A stretch of 64,000 nt of DNA from Arcticibacter tournemirensis. Lineage in GTDB: Bacteria > Bacteroidota > Bacteroidia > Sphingobacteriales > Sphingobacteriaceae. The stretch spans positions 4,464,001 to 4,528,000 of the forward strand of contig NZ_VFPL01000001.1 of the NCBI RefSeq assembly GCF_006716645.1, in the 5' to 3' direction. Shown here one piece after another: positions 29,193 through 38,406 of the stretch. Numbering within the stretch: position 1 is the first letter of the stretch; every line of letters begins with the position of its first letter. The notes under the pieces were generated by a model. The model searched no databases. It was given only the letters and a program-made list of their open reading frames with translations, and was not told where the DNA came from. A program made the translations under genes and the position numbers.

Positions 29193-29218
29193 GCCACACG
29201 GGGTGGACACCGTGTGGC
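29193..29218 (+). promoter_or_regulatory. 5'-terminal mRNA hairpin before the siderophore receptor
   Basis: A perfect 9-bp GC-rich stem (GCCACACGG at 29193-29201 with its complement at 29210-29218) around the loop GGTGGACA. It lies within about 10 nt of the predicted transcript start and 41 nt before the ATG. Confidence 0.65.
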
Positions 29219-29259
29219 TGCCGGATAAACCGGATCACCTTTAATATAGATTAAAAGTA

Positions 29260-31752
29260 ATGCAAGTTAAGAAAATTTTGCTATTAGGTGCCCTCTGCGC
29301 CTGCTGGTCTATTGACAACACGATGGCCGGACTAAAAACATCTGGAATCAATTCAAAAGCCTATGAAGAAAGTTTACCTGAAAATGAACAACATTACGGC
29401 ACAATTCGGGGAAGGATCACAACGGCCGACGGTAGCATAGCTGCGTATGTGTCGGTGGTATTAAAAGGCACCAAGTTCGGTGCGATGTCGGACGAAAATG
29501 GTGAGTACCAGATAAAGAGGGTACCAGAAGGTGATTATACCATGATAGTATCTGCAGTTGGGCTATCTCCAAGGGAAAAACAAATCCATGTTTCTGGTAA
29601 GGGAACTGTGATTGCGGATTTCTCCTTGAAGGAAAATCGGGCGGAGCTGGAAGTGGTGCAGATAAAAGGGCACCGGAACAAGTTTAAGACTGATAAAGTC
29701 TCCCCTTCCCTGCGATTGCAGTCGCCGCTCATTGAAATACCTCAGAACATTCGGGTGGTTACCGATAAACTGATTGCAGATCAACTGGTATTTGATATAG
29801 TAGATGGAGTGACACGAAATGTCGCTGGAACGGTCAGGACCGGTCACTGGGACGCTCAGTATGCAAACATATCAACGCGCGGCACTACGATCCCGGCTTT
29901 CAGAAATGGGATGAATCAAAAGATGCCATGGGGGCCTCTGGCTGATGATGCAGCAACCATTGAAAGGATTGAGTTTATAAAAGGGCCATCAGGGTTTATG
30001 ATGGCAAACGGCGAGCCGGGCGGCATTTATAACGTAGTAACTAAAAAGCCCACAGGAGAGAATCGCAGCTCGGTAAGCTTCAGTGGTGGTGGTTATAATT
30101 TGGGTCGTGCAGCTATTGATCTTGACGGAAAATTATCGGCTGACGGCAGACTGCTTTTCCGCCTGAACGCGGCAGCCCAAACCAAAGGCAGCTATAACAA
30201 ATACAACTATACCGACAAATATGTGATTGCGCCAGTAGTAAGCTACCAGATTGACAGTAATACCCTTGTCACCGCTGAATATACTACGCAGCATGTGGAG
30301 GCCCAGGCTTTGGGTACTTATGGTTTTTCGCCCAATGGATTTGGCGATACCGATCCCAGCTTCTTTATAGGTGACCCTTCTCTTGACCCTAACAAGTTAT
30401 ATGATCACAATGCAACATTGTATTTCAACCATAAGCTAAACAACGACTGGAAGGTAAACGCCCAGGTAGCTTATGTTCGGTACGGTTTATTTGGCGGTAC
30501 CCCCTGGCCATCTCAGATTGCACTTAACGGGGATATGAAACGATATTTAAATATCAGTGAAGAGTTAGCCATCAATAAAAATGCACAGGTAAGTATTATG
30601 GGAGATCTGGCTACAGGTCCGGTGATCCACCGGCTAATGGCTGGCGTGGATATGGGCAATCTCAAAACCTGGGGGGACTTTGGGAGTGCACAGGAGCCCG
30701 ATCTTCGATTGGGGGATAATAAGGTGTTTAACATCTATAACCCTGAATACGGCATTCCAATGGACAGTATCCCGGTTTTCGACCGTTCAAGAAGTATTCA
30801 GATACGCTCTGGTTCAAGTACGTACCTAACCAACCTTACTTATACAGGAGTTTATTTACAGGACGAAATTCGGATGCTGGACGAAAAGCTTCGTTTAACT
30901 CTGGCCGGCCGTTTTACCCACGCCGTAACGGTAGGAAAGACTAACAAGACGCATATTTCTGACAATATATTTAGCCCCAGAGTGGGCCTGAGTTACTCAG
31001 TGACAAAAGATTTCTCTGCATATGCGCTATATGATCAGAGTTTCCTGCCCGTAGGAGGCCAGGATTTTGCAGGTGATCCATTTAAACCCATCAGGGGTAA
31101 TAACGTCGAGTTGGGTTTGAAGAAAGACTGGTTTGACGGAAAATGGAATACCACTATTGCAGCTTATAAGATCACTAAGAAAAATGTACTTACTCAAGAT
31201 TTAGATCCCGAGCATCGTGCAATAAATCCAAATGCTCAGGTTCAGGTAGGTGAAATTGAATCGAAAGGGATTGAACTGGATATTGTGGGCGAAATTGTGA
31301 GTGGGTTGAACGTCGTGTTAAATTATGCGTATACTGATGCGATAGTCAGTAAAGATAACAATCCGGAGTTAGTTGGCAGACACGTCGCCAATTCTGTAAA
31401 ACACCTTACAAACGGCTGGTTGTCATACCGCTATAAAAAGCAGGGATCGTTACTCGATGGTTTCGGATTAACGGGCGGTTATCAAATTCATCTTGACAGG
31501 TACGCAGGAACAACAGCCAGGCCGCTAATGTTGCCGGAGTATTATCGCTTTGATGCAGGTGCAACATATGAAAAAGGTAAACTGAGTGTTTCTTGCCTTG
31601 TGAACAACTTGCTTGACCGAAGATTGCTCACACAGGGTTCTTATAATCAGTTAGATCCCAAGAAGGTAACACCCACAAATGTTAATTACTACACATACAT
31701 ATACGAAATGCCCAGAAACGCGAGGCTGAGTATTGCTTACCGTTTCAAATAA
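29260..31752 (+). CDS. TonB-dependent siderophore receptor
   Basis: 830 residues with a signal peptide (MQVKKILLLGALCACWSIDN). A carboxypeptidase-regulatory-like domain (GTIRGRITTADGSIAAYVSV, about 46-125) precedes the plug (PQNIRVVTDKLIADQLVFDIVDGVT, then FIKGPSGFMMANGEPGGIYNVVTKKP) and a barrel ending in LSIAYRF. The sequence is of the FhuE/FpvA/ferrichrome receptor type rather than SusC. It should import a ferric siderophore across the outer membrane, powered by TonB. The next gene, 26 bp away, encodes a PepSY protein, a pairing usual for iron-siderophore reduction. Confidence 0.94.
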   Translation: MQVKKILLLGALCACWSIDNTMAGLKTSGINSKAYEESLPENEQHYGTIRGRITTADGSIAAYVSVVLKGTKFGAMSDENGEYQIKRVPEGDYTMIVSAVGLSPREKQIHVSGKGTVIADFSLKENRAELEVVQIKGHRNKFKTDKVSPSLRLQSPLIEIPQNIRVVTDKLIADQLVFDIVDGVTRNVAGTVRTGHWDAQYANISTRGTTIPAFRNGMNQKMPWGPLADDAATIERIEFIKGPSGFMMANGEPGGIYNVVTKKPTGENRSSVSFSGGGYNLGRAAIDLDGKLSADGRLLFRLNAAAQTKGSYNKYNYTDKYVIAPVVSYQIDSNTLVTAEYTTQHVEAQALGTYGFSPNGFGDTDPSFFIGDPSLDPNKLYDHNATLYFNHKLNNDWKVNAQVAYVRYGLFGGTPWPSQIALNGDMKRYLNISEELAINKNAQVSIMGDLATGPVIHRLMAGVDMGNLKTWGDFGSAQEPDLRLGDNKVFNIYNPEYGIPMDSIPVFDRSRSIQIRSGSSTYLTNLTYTGVYLQDEIRMLDEKLRLTLAGRFTHAVTVGKTNKTHISDNIFSPRVGLSYSVTKDFSAYALYDQSFLPVGGQDFAGDPFKPIRGNNVELGLKKDWFDGKWNTTIAAYKITKKNVLTQDLDPEHRAINPNAQVQVGEIESKGIELDIVGEIVSGLNVVLNYAYTDAIVSKDNNPELVGRHVANSVKHLTNGWLSYRYKKQGSLLDGFGLTGGYQIHLDRYAGTTARPLMLPEYYRFDAGATYEKGKLSVSCLVNNLLDRRLLTQGSYNQLDPKKVTPTNVNYYTYIYEMPRNARLSIAYRFK

Positions 31753-31778
31753 ATTTATCACTTTATTAACACAGCACA

Positions 31779-33101
31779 ATGACTCCCATGAAACAGACAC
31801 CGGCAAAAAAGAAGCAAAAGGATTCTCTTTTTAAAAGGATTAATAACTGGCTTCATTTATGGCTGGGACTGATATCTGGTGTCATTGTGCTGATTGTTTG
31901 TCTTACCGGCTGTATCTGGGTGTTTAATGAAGAGATTACCGGCTTGCTCGAGCCAGAAACCAGGTTTGAATGGCAGAACAAGCCGGTCCTCAGGCCTTCC
32001 CAGCTGATAGATATCGCAGCGAAGCGGCATCCTGATAAGATACCGTCGTATGCCAATTACCAACAGGGCAGAGCAATTAACCTGAACCTTCGATCTGCAG
32101 ATGCCGCCCCGCGTGATCGCAGTGGCGGAACGCTTCTGAAAATCAATCCCTACACTGGCGAGGTGATTAGTGAAGAAGTGCGAAAGAAGGGAGAAACCGA
32201 TTTCTTCAGATTCATCCTCAATGGACACAGGTTTCTATGGTTGCCTTCCGGGATTGGCAGGCCGATCGTAAACTACGGAACATTGGTGTTTGTAGTATTG
32301 CTTATCACCGGACTGATATGGTGGTATCCCAAAAAATGGAACAAGTCTACCCGCAGGAAGAGCTTCACGATTAAATGGGGCGCCTCGTTCAGGAGGGTAA
32401 ACCTTGACCTGCATAATGTAGTCGGCTTCTATTCGTTGCTGTTCCTGGCGGCTATTGCCCTCACAGGAATGGTGTACGGCATCAAATGGTATAGCGAAGG
32501 ATTGTATTGGGTTACTTCGGGTGGAGATAAGCTGGCTGAATATAAAAGGATGGAATCGGACTCTCTGCAGAAGGGAAACCTCTATACACCAGCGCAAGCG
32601 ATGGATGGGGCCTGGGCCAGAGTGATCGAAAGGCATCCTAAATCCATGGGTTTCTATTATAGTTTTGCCGACACTTCGCATCCGAAAGCTGCGATTGACG
32701 TTTCGGTTTATCCTAACAAAGGACAGTTTTACAATAGTCAGGGCTATAGCTTCGACCAGCATACGCTGAAAGAACTGAAACGTCGCGATGCTTACTCTGT
32801 AGCTTACAACGAAGCTTCCTTTGGCGAGAAGCTGCGAAAAATGAACTACGATATCCATGTTGGCAGCATTCTCGGCTTTCCAGGTAAAGTTCTCGCCTTC
32901 CTGGCTTCACTAATTGGGGCAAGCCTGCCGGTTACTGGCTTCCTGATATGGTATAACCGTAAGTTTAAGAAGAAAAAAGGTGTCAAAAAAAGGAGGAATG
33001 CTGAAGGAGAGGATTCATCGCTGTTCGGCAACGAGAAACGAAATATAAATCCAAAGACCTCTTCCAGCAAACCTCAGCCAGCACTGTCCAGGGTGCTTTA
33101 A
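31779..33101 (+). CDS. PepSY-associated membrane protein, probable ferric-siderophore reductase partner
   Basis: 440 residues with four membrane spans: LGLISGVIVLIVCLTGCIWVF near 35-55, LVFVVLLITGLIWWYP, VGFYSLLFLAAIALTGMVYG and FLASLIGASLPVTGFLIWY. HLWLGL near the N-terminus and LDLHNVVGFYS supply the conserved histidines of the PepSY_TM family, thought to bind haem or move electrons. The C-terminus is a long basic/Ser-rich tail (KKKKGVKKRRNAEG). A downstream in-frame ATG at 31788 is an equal candidate start. It probably helps release iron from the siderophore taken up by the receptor. Confidence 0.92.
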   Translation: MTPMKQTPAKKKQKDSLFKRINNWLHLWLGLISGVIVLIVCLTGCIWVFNEEITGLLEPETRFEWQNKPVLRPSQLIDIAAKRHPDKIPSYANYQQGRAINLNLRSADAAPRDRSGGTLLKINPYTGEVISEEVRKKGETDFFRFILNGHRFLWLPSGIGRPIVNYGTLVFVVLLITGLIWWYPKKWNKSTRRKSFTIKWGASFRRVNLDLHNVVGFYSLLFLAAIALTGMVYGIKWYSEGLYWVTSGGDKLAEYKRMESDSLQKGNLYTPAQAMDGAWARVIERHPKSMGFYYSFADTSHPKAAIDVSVYPNKGQFYNSQGYSFDQHTLKELKRRDAYSVAYNEASFGEKLRKMNYDIHVGSILGFPGKVLAFLASLIGASLPVTGFLIWYNRKFKKKKGVKKRRNAEGEDSSLFGNEKRNINPKTSSSKPQPALSRVL

Positions 33102-33147
33102 CGTGTTAAAAACACTACTATTACATTCTGGTACTGCTACTTTCCTG

Positions 33148-33180
33148 TGCAGGTACTATATAAAATAATACCTGCATTTT
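33148..33180 (+). terminator. Terminator of the iron-uptake operon
   Basis: A perfect 8-bp stem (TGCAGGTA at 33148-33155 with its complement at 33169-33176) followed by TTTT, 46 bp after the PepSY stop. The convergent lipoprotein gene ends shortly after, at 33193. Confidence 0.75.
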
Positions 33181-33192
33181 CCGGAACTCACT

Positions 33193-33633
33193 TTACCTCG
33201 TGTAGATTACCTGCACCTTTTTCTCAACTGTTGTATTCGGTGTTTTATAAATGGTAATGGTGTAAGTACCCTGAGCATCGGGGGTAAAAGATGCTTCTCT
33301 TGCCGCTGTTACGGGAGTATTTTCGCAGCTTCCCGTACCTACGGTTCCATAAGCTTTCAGAACGTAATTATACTTTGAACTTTTGGTTAAGGATAACCTC
33401 AGGTCCGTCCAACAACTGCTGCTGCCGGTTACTGTTGCTTTAATCTTCACGGGGTTTACCCCCTTGGACGCCTCGGGAACCACAATGTTCGATATTTGCG
33501 CCTGCTGGCTTCCCGGAGTGGTACTTTGTGCAGAGCTTAATTCTTCTTCGCTTTCCAGGACAGCATTGTCCTTACTGCAGGCGCTTAAGAAGACACACAA
33601 AATTGCAGTAAACAAAAATTTTGACGTTTTCAT
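33193..33633 (-). CDS. Small lipoprotein of unknown function
   Basis: 146 residues from the ATG at 33633 (the frame opens at 33669). MKTSKFLFTAILCVFLSAC is a lipoprotein signal peptide. The mature protein has a low-complexity linker (SEEELSSAQSTTPGSQQAQ) and an all-beta domain with FTPDAQGTYTITIYKTPNTTVEKKVQVIY, suggestive of an Ig-like or PKD-like fold. I recognise no family. It lies 88 bp after the end of the pectin cluster; whether it belongs to it is not clear. Confidence 0.7.
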   Translation of the reverse strand: MKTSKFLFTAILCVFLSACSKDNAVLESEEELSSAQSTTPGSQQAQISNIVVPEASKGVNPVKIKATVTGSSSCWTDLRLSLTKSSKYNYVLKAYGTVGTGSCENTPVTAAREASFTPDAQGTYTITIYKTPNTTVEKKVQVIYTR

Positions 33634-33720
33634 GGCTAGATGTTTGTTATTTGTATTATCAGCAAACATCCTGCCAATACGGTCGGCTAAGGTCGGTTTA
33701 AAAGAGAGGAAAACTAATCA

Positions 33721-34623
33721 TTATCCCTGAAATACCTTCTTAAGATAGGCCACATTAGCTCCGAAGTTCCATTTGACGTTTGTTGGGTTACTCTGGTCGC
33801 GCGACCGTTCTACCACCAGCCAGCCTTCCCAGCCCATTTTATCGAGCGTGCGCTTAACCTCCTGCATGTTGATTGCCGGATCGTTCTGCAGCCATACTCT
33901 ATCTTCATTTGTACAGTGGATCATACAAATTCGTTTCTTTCCGAGGATCTTTAATTCCTGACATAAATCCCTTCCGCCCTTTACAGGGTTGGCGAACTTG
34001 AAATAGATCTTTATTGCATCAGACCCGATATCTTTTAGCAATTGCACTTCTGCCCTCGCGTCAAGAGAAGTTTCTATTCCGATAATCACACCTGCCTGCT
34101 GAGCCATCTTCCCGGCTACTTGCAGCCTTTCTACAATCGCAGGCCTTAACTCCGGGTTCTTTACAAGGTCTCCCTGTACTCCCAGAGGCAGAAAAGCGAC
34201 CTTCACTCCCATTGCCTTCATCGTATCTATACAGTCCTGAATCATCTTCTGCCAGGTCGGCCTTGTAGCAAAGGACTGGGCAAAGAAGCCAGTCATTGCC
34301 AGGGAGCAAATCCCCAGATTTAGTTCTTTCGCTTTATCGAGGAACTGCTGTCTTATTATTGGATCTGAAAGTTTGTTATCAAACGTCTCACGGTTACCCA
34401 AGCCACCCATGTCTACTTCAAGCCCATCCGCTCCTATCTCTTTTGCAAGCTGAAAGGCGCTTAGTTTCTGACGCTTCAGGATCATCAGATCTACAACCGC
34501 GATCCTGTACCTCTGTTTCTTATCAGTCAACGCCCACGCAAGACTGCCCGGCATTAGTAATCCCGCCGATGCCATTGCAGTACCGGCGATAAAATGCCGT
34601 CTGCTGATAGTTTTGTTTTTCAT
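33721..34623 (-). CDS. Tat-exported sugar phosphate isomerase/epimerase-like TIM barrel (xylose-isomerase-like)
   Basis: About 300 residues from the ATG at 34623. The N-terminus (MKNKTISRRHFIAGTAMASA, then GLLMPGSLAWA) is a twin-arginine signal with SRRHFIAG. The body is an AP-endonuclease-2/xylose-isomerase-like barrel: GADGLEVDMGGLG, GVIIGIETSLDARAEVQLL, CMIHCTNED and GWEGWLVVERSR provide the Glu/His/Asp metal ligands typical of the fold. Tat export implies that it folds with its metal in the cytoplasm and then works in the periplasm, where sugar phosphates are absent. An epimerase, lyase or hydrolase acting on a free or oxidised sugar is more likely. It is the last clear gene of the 53.5-to-33.7 kb unit. 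Confidence 0.87.
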   Translation of the reverse strand: MKNKTISRRHFIAGTAMASAGLLMPGSLAWALTDKKQRYRIAVVDLMILKRQKLSAFQLAKEIGADGLEVDMGGLGNRETFDNKLSDPIIRQQFLDKAKELNLGICSLAMTGFFAQSFATRPTWQKMIQDCIDTMKAMGVKVAFLPLGVQGDLVKNPELRPAIVERLQVAGKMAQQAGVIIGIETSLDARAEVQLLKDIGSDAIKIYFKFANPVKGGRDLCQELKILGKKRICMIHCTNEDRVWLQNDPAINMQEVKRTLDKMGWEGWLVVERSRDQSNPTNVKWNFGANVAYLKKVFQG

Positions 34624-34648
34624 TGTTATATTACTATAGTATTGAGAC

Positions 34649-34793
34649 ATGAGAGATTAGGTAATAGATTATTTTCACTGTAATGAGAGATGAGAGAATA
34701 GGTAACAGATTGTATACTTAGCGCTCTAGTATCTATTACCTCATATCTAGATACTCATATCTATTCTATTACCTCATATCTAAATACTTATAT
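34649..34793. repeat. Junction repeats: ATGAGAGA/TAGGTAATAGAT and TCTATTACCTCATATCTA families
   Basis: Two direct copies of a 21-nt unit (34649-34669, 34690-34710) are followed by two direct copies of an 18-nt unit, TCTATTACCTCATATCTA (34732-34749, 34765-34782). The two kinds are roughly reverse complements of each other, so the gap can fold. It lies between the esterase stop and the isomerase-like gene. Confidence 0.75.
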
Positions 34794-36170
34794 CTATTTA
34801 AACATCTCTTCCAATTGAGCAAAATCCTTCACTGCATTGGCTGGCAGGCTCTCCCGCTTCTCTCCAAATACGTACATAGCCGGGTATTTTTCTATCGTTA
34901 CTCCCGACTCGTGGATCCTGCCTTCCTTGTCCTGAATTTTCTTAATGTCGAGGTTAAAATGCTTTGCAACAAACTGATACATAGCCACACGCTTACTTAA
35001 TCCGTAATCGTGCCCTTCCTGGGGAAAATGCGCATTCTCAACCTCGCCCGTTTTCCCATAAAAGTCGTACACCTTCTTCAGGTAGGGAAACTCCACTTGC
35101 GGTACCTGCTGGGTCCAGTCCTTTCCATCGGAAATAATAAGTTGAGGTCTCGGTGCCGCCATCGCCGCAATTTCGACATTGTTGGTCCCTCCGCCGCAAA
35201 GATGTACCCCCATACCACTCTCACAAGGGCAGCCTCCACTATGGTAGGACGACATCATCACTACTGGAACGCTCAGCTTGATCCGGTCATCCAAAGCGGT
35301 GATCAGCATAGTCTGACTTCCGCCTCCTGATCCTCCGGTAATAGCTACACGATTAGGGTCGGCGTTCTTCATCGACAACAGCCAATCGAGTATTCTGATG
35401 CTATTTAAGGCATGAACGCTCATTGCGAGACTCTTTCTATGATCGGAAGGTTTAAATTGTAATGCTGATTCGCCCCATGCGAAAAGATCATAACTAAAGG
35501 AAATAGCTCCCATTTTTGCCTGCATAGCACAGCGGTACTGGCAGTCAGCCCTGTACCTTCCATCGCCGAAATGCCCATCGGGATTGAGGATCACCGGAAG
35601 TTTCCCTTTTGCATTCAACGGCCGGTATAAGGAACCGCAAACGTATACGCCGGGCAAGGTTTCCAAAGCAACATTCTCAATAGTGTAACCGTTCATGGTT
35701 CGCCTATTACTAATAACAGGTCTACTCGCAGGCTTCGCCGGAAGAGGGGAAAGCTTTAAAGCTTTCCACATACATTCCCGCAACTCCTTTTTACGACTTT
35801 CCCAGGACGTCACGTCATTAAACTTCGTCCACAGGTACTCTAGTTGTTGTTTTCCTTCAAGCGGAGTTTTCAGGTGGTACTGAAAGTTCTGAAGCTTGTA
35901 TTTGCCCTCGCCCTCCTTTACAAACGTAATATCCTGTGACGACATTACATTGAACAGCGTCTGTTCAAGATCCGGCCTGAACCTCCAGCCAGCATAAGTT
36001 ACCATGCGGTCCTTCACAAGATCTTCAGGATAACGAATCTTTACATGGAACTGGTTTTCTATATCGGATATTACTTCCTTTAATGGTTTTCTGAAAGCAT
36101 CGTCAGCTGTTTGGGCAAAGCTGAAAGAAGCAAGTAAAACCAGAAAACCGGCAACTAAGCTTTTATACAT
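34794..36170 (-). CDS. Alpha/beta-hydrolase esterase with N-terminal STN-like domain
   Basis: About 458 residues from the ATG at 36170 (MYKSLVAGFLVLLASFSFAQ); starts at 36197 and 36215 are possible. Residues about 25-95 (PLKEVISDIENQFHVKIRY, then FRPDLEQTLFNVMSSQDITF) look like an STN/DUF4974 module, normally found in TonB receptors and anti-sigma factors. The hydrolase domain follows, with nucleophile Ser in AITGGSGGGSQT and the catalytic His in FPQEGHDYG. The family contains acetyl-xylan esterases and glucuronoyl/pectin methylesterase-like enzymes; by context it may resemble the CE19 pectin methylesterase BT1017 of RG-II loci, but I cannot verify this. It follows the sialidase-like gene by about 50 bp. 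Confidence 0.85.
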   Translation of the reverse strand: MYKSLVAGFLVLLASFSFAQTADDAFRKPLKEVISDIENQFHVKIRYPEDLVKDRMVTYAGWRFRPDLEQTLFNVMSSQDITFVKEGEGKYKLQNFQYHLKTPLEGKQQLEYLWTKFNDVTSWESRKKELRECMWKALKLSPLPAKPASRPVISNRRTMNGYTIENVALETLPGVYVCGSLYRPLNAKGKLPVILNPDGHFGDGRYRADCQYRCAMQAKMGAISFSYDLFAWGESALQFKPSDHRKSLAMSVHALNSIRILDWLLSMKNADPNRVAITGGSGGGSQTMLITALDDRIKLSVPVVMMSSYHSGGCPCESGMGVHLCGGGTNNVEIAAMAAPRPQLIISDGKDWTQQVPQVEFPYLKKVYDFYGKTGEVENAHFPQEGHDYGLSKRVAMYQFVAKHFNLDIKKIQDKEGRIHESGVTIEKYPAMYVFGEKRESLPANAVKDFAQLEEMFK

Positions 36171-36221
36171 CTTTTTTTTTCTTGATTGCTTATACATCTC
36201 ATACCGTCCGTTCAAACTGTC

Positions 36222-37361
36222 TTAGTCGTTTGTGATTTCAGCCCCTTTAGGCGCAGTGTAACCCTTCATTTTCGGCCATTCTCCATTTACAATCTTCTTC
36301 AGCTTTAATTTTGAAGGATCAATTACGACATGCTTAATCCGCTCCCGCCGCCAGGTATAAACCACATGGATCATTCCTTCTTTACTTTGAATGATGGATG
36401 GATAAGAATACTGACTAATGGGCGAATCTTCCAGGATTGCAGCCGCATACCAGGTTTTTCCGTCTTTAGATAAAGAGAGGTTCAAAGGCGTGCGAGGCCC
36501 CTTCGCTAAGTCACCTGGAGGCAGCACATGATTATAAATGAGCGCATGCCGACCGTCTTTAAGGGTCACTGCGTCAGTTCCGGAATTGTTATTTGGCAGG
36601 TTTGTTTTCGACAGGGGTTCCCACGTTTCTCCATTATCATACGACCATGACTGTAATATGGCCCTGTTCCTGCTTCGTGCCAATAACTGAAGTTTGCCCT
36701 TTCCATGGTCCAGGATACTTGGCTGAATGGCATCAAGACCTTTCTCTGCCTGAACAGGGCCTATCTTCCTGAATGTTTTCCCCATATCAGGAGTCACCTC
36801 AAAATGTATTTGCCAGCTATTGCCCGTACTGTTTCCTTCAGTGCTCGTAGGTGCGAACAAGTTTCCGTTACTCAGTAATACAGGTTTATTTTTCACCGGG
36901 CCAATATATCCTTCAGGCAAGGGGAATCCCTGTGACCATGTTTTCCCGTCATCTTTAGAGATCCTCGCCCATCCTTTCCAGGTCGAGGGGCTAGGCCCAA
37001 TCTTGTAAAACAGATATAGTTCTCCTCCTGGAACCTGGTACAAAACAGGGTTCCAGGTTGGATATCTTTTGTCGGGCATTACCCCATCGGCCACATTCTG
37101 TGGGGCAGTCCACTTACCATTCTCACGCCTGCTTACGTAAATACAAACGTCTGGATTCCTCTCCTTCGTCCCGCCAAAGAAAGCTGCTACCAGCCCCGTG
37201 GGAGTTTCAGCTATTGTAGCAGCATGCGCCTGTGGAAACGGCGCCGATTCATAAATAAATTCATCCACGAGGATTCCTTTTTTCCAGGGCTTATCCTGCG
37301 CCGCAACACTCCCTGCGAGGCTCGTTGCGACCAAACTTAGTGCGATTAATTTCTTAAACAT
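36222..37361 (-). CDS. Sialidase-fold (BNR) exo-glycosidase-like protein
   Basis: 379 residues with a signal peptide (MFKKLIALSLVATSLAGSVAAQ). A six-bladed beta-propeller with Asp-box repeats: ISKDDGKTWSQG, VTPDMGKTFRKIG, SYDNGETWEP and LSKDGKTWY. FFGGTKERNPDVCIYVSRRENGKW is typical of the BNR_2/exo-alpha-sialidase group. Sialic acid is absent from plants; in pectin loci this fold is used for Kdo or Dha residues (GH33-type) or for uronate lyases, so one of these is the likelier role (inference). It lies within the pectin unit, upstream of the esterase. Confidence 0.85.
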   Translation of the reverse strand: MFKKLIALSLVATSLAGSVAAQDKPWKKGILVDEFIYESAPFPQAHAATIAETPTGLVAAFFGGTKERNPDVCIYVSRRENGKWTAPQNVADGVMPDKRYPTWNPVLYQVPGGELYLFYKIGPSPSTWKGWARISKDDGKTWSQGFPLPEGYIGPVKNKPVLLSNGNLFAPTSTEGNSTGNSWQIHFEVTPDMGKTFRKIGPVQAEKGLDAIQPSILDHGKGKLQLLARSRNRAILQSWSYDNGETWEPLSKTNLPNNNSGTDAVTLKDGRHALIYNHVLPPGDLAKGPRTPLNLSLSKDGKTWYAAAILEDSPISQYSYPSIIQSKEGMIHVVYTWRRERIKHVVIDPSKLKLKKIVNGEWPKMKGYTAPKGAEITND

Positions 37362-37694
37362 ATTTGGCTATTAGCTATTGCTGTTGGCTATTAGCTTTTT
37401 TAGCAGCTAAAAGCAATCAGCCTTTTTTGTTACTTATAATTTACCTGATTCTACTAATTCTTCTTCTATCTCCTTCTTGATACTTGATACCAGCTACTTG
37501 ATACTTACTACTTTCCTTCAACACACAACTCGTAACCTGCAACCCTCTTTCCTGCAACCCACATCCTACAACACACAACCACTTTTCCTGATACTTAATA
37601 CTATCCGCTTGATACTATCCTGCAACCCACATCCTACAACTTGCACCCACTAATCCTGATACTTGATACTAGCTACTTGATACTCCCCCACAAC
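37362..37694. repeat. 333-bp junction filled with short repeats
   Basis: No gene here. Starting next to the sialidase-like gene, the region has GGCTATTAGC units (37368-37400), then several CTTGATACT/CTGATACTT units and CAACCCACATCCTACAAC pairs (37545-37565 and 37620-37640 approximately). It separates the DUF3826 gene from the sialidase-like gene. All units also occur at other junctions of the locus. Confidence 0.8.
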
Positions 37695-38396
37695 TCACTT
37701 CCCCTTCTCCGCTTTGCGCGCAGTAACGTAGTCCTTAAACAACTGTTTCCAATTTCTTCCATTCGAATTCAGATACTGCTCGCATTTCGTTTTATAAATC
37801 TCGAAGATGGCAGAGATCTGGTTCATATTCTTAAAGTCGACTGCCTGTTCCCTTGCCAGCTTCAGGTTCTTCAGAATAACGGCCTCTTCTTCAGGCTTCA
37901 GGTCGGGAACGATCGCCTTATAACCTTTTAAAGTAAAGGCCACTTTCCCAACGGTATACTTATCCAATATAGCCTCAACCTGCTCCTCCGTCAGATCATT
38001 GCGCAGACCGTCCATCAGGCTTTTATGAACGGCAGAAGGCATCGCCGAATTGGCAATCACCTGCCTGTCGAGATCACTCAGCTTAATACCCGTAGCTGGA
38101 TTGATTCCCGCGGGAACCGTAGTAAAGGGATGATCGTTATGCCAGTCTCTGATCGTCTTAAGATGTGTGGCGACAACACTCTTCACCCTGTTCTCTTTTG
38201 CCGGATCATTCAGATTAAGTGAAGCAACCCATTCGGCCGCCTTCTTTTCCTGATCAGCATCAGATTTCACTTTTGCGTCAGCACTCATAACTGCTGTCTG
38301 AACCTGCTGGGCTTGACAAAAAGTTGAAGATCCGAGTAGTACAGCGCTTAACATCGCCGCGCCTAACACTTTTGATTTAATATCGTTCATGTTCAT
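37695..38396 (-). CDS. DUF3826-type exported protein, copy 1
   Basis: About 233 residues from the ATG at 38396 (38390 also possible); the longer frame from 38450 would overlap the GH78 gene. The signal peptide (SKVLGAAMLSAVLLGSSTFCQAQ) is followed by an all-helical, Lys/Asp-rich domain with LNLNDPAKENRVKSVVATHLKTIRDWHN, LKGYKAIVPDLKPEEEAVI and AREQAVD. These match the DUF3826 family, recurrently found in pectin loci but without known function. It is the gene directly after GH78, 10 bp away. A second member is at 61594-62286 near SusC. Confidence 0.85.
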   Translation of the reverse strand: MNMNDIKSKVLGAAMLSAVLLGSSTFCQAQQVQTAVMSADAKVKSDADQEKKAAEWVASLNLNDPAKENRVKSVVATHLKTIRDWHNDHPFTTVPAGINPATGIKLSDLDRQVIANSAMPSAVHKSLMDGLRNDLTEEQVEAILDKYTVGKVAFTLKGYKAIVPDLKPEEEAVILKNLKLAREQAVDFKNMNQISAIFEIYKTKCEQYLNSNGRNWKQLFKDYVTARKAEKGK

Positions 38397-38406
38397 AATT
38401 AAAACT

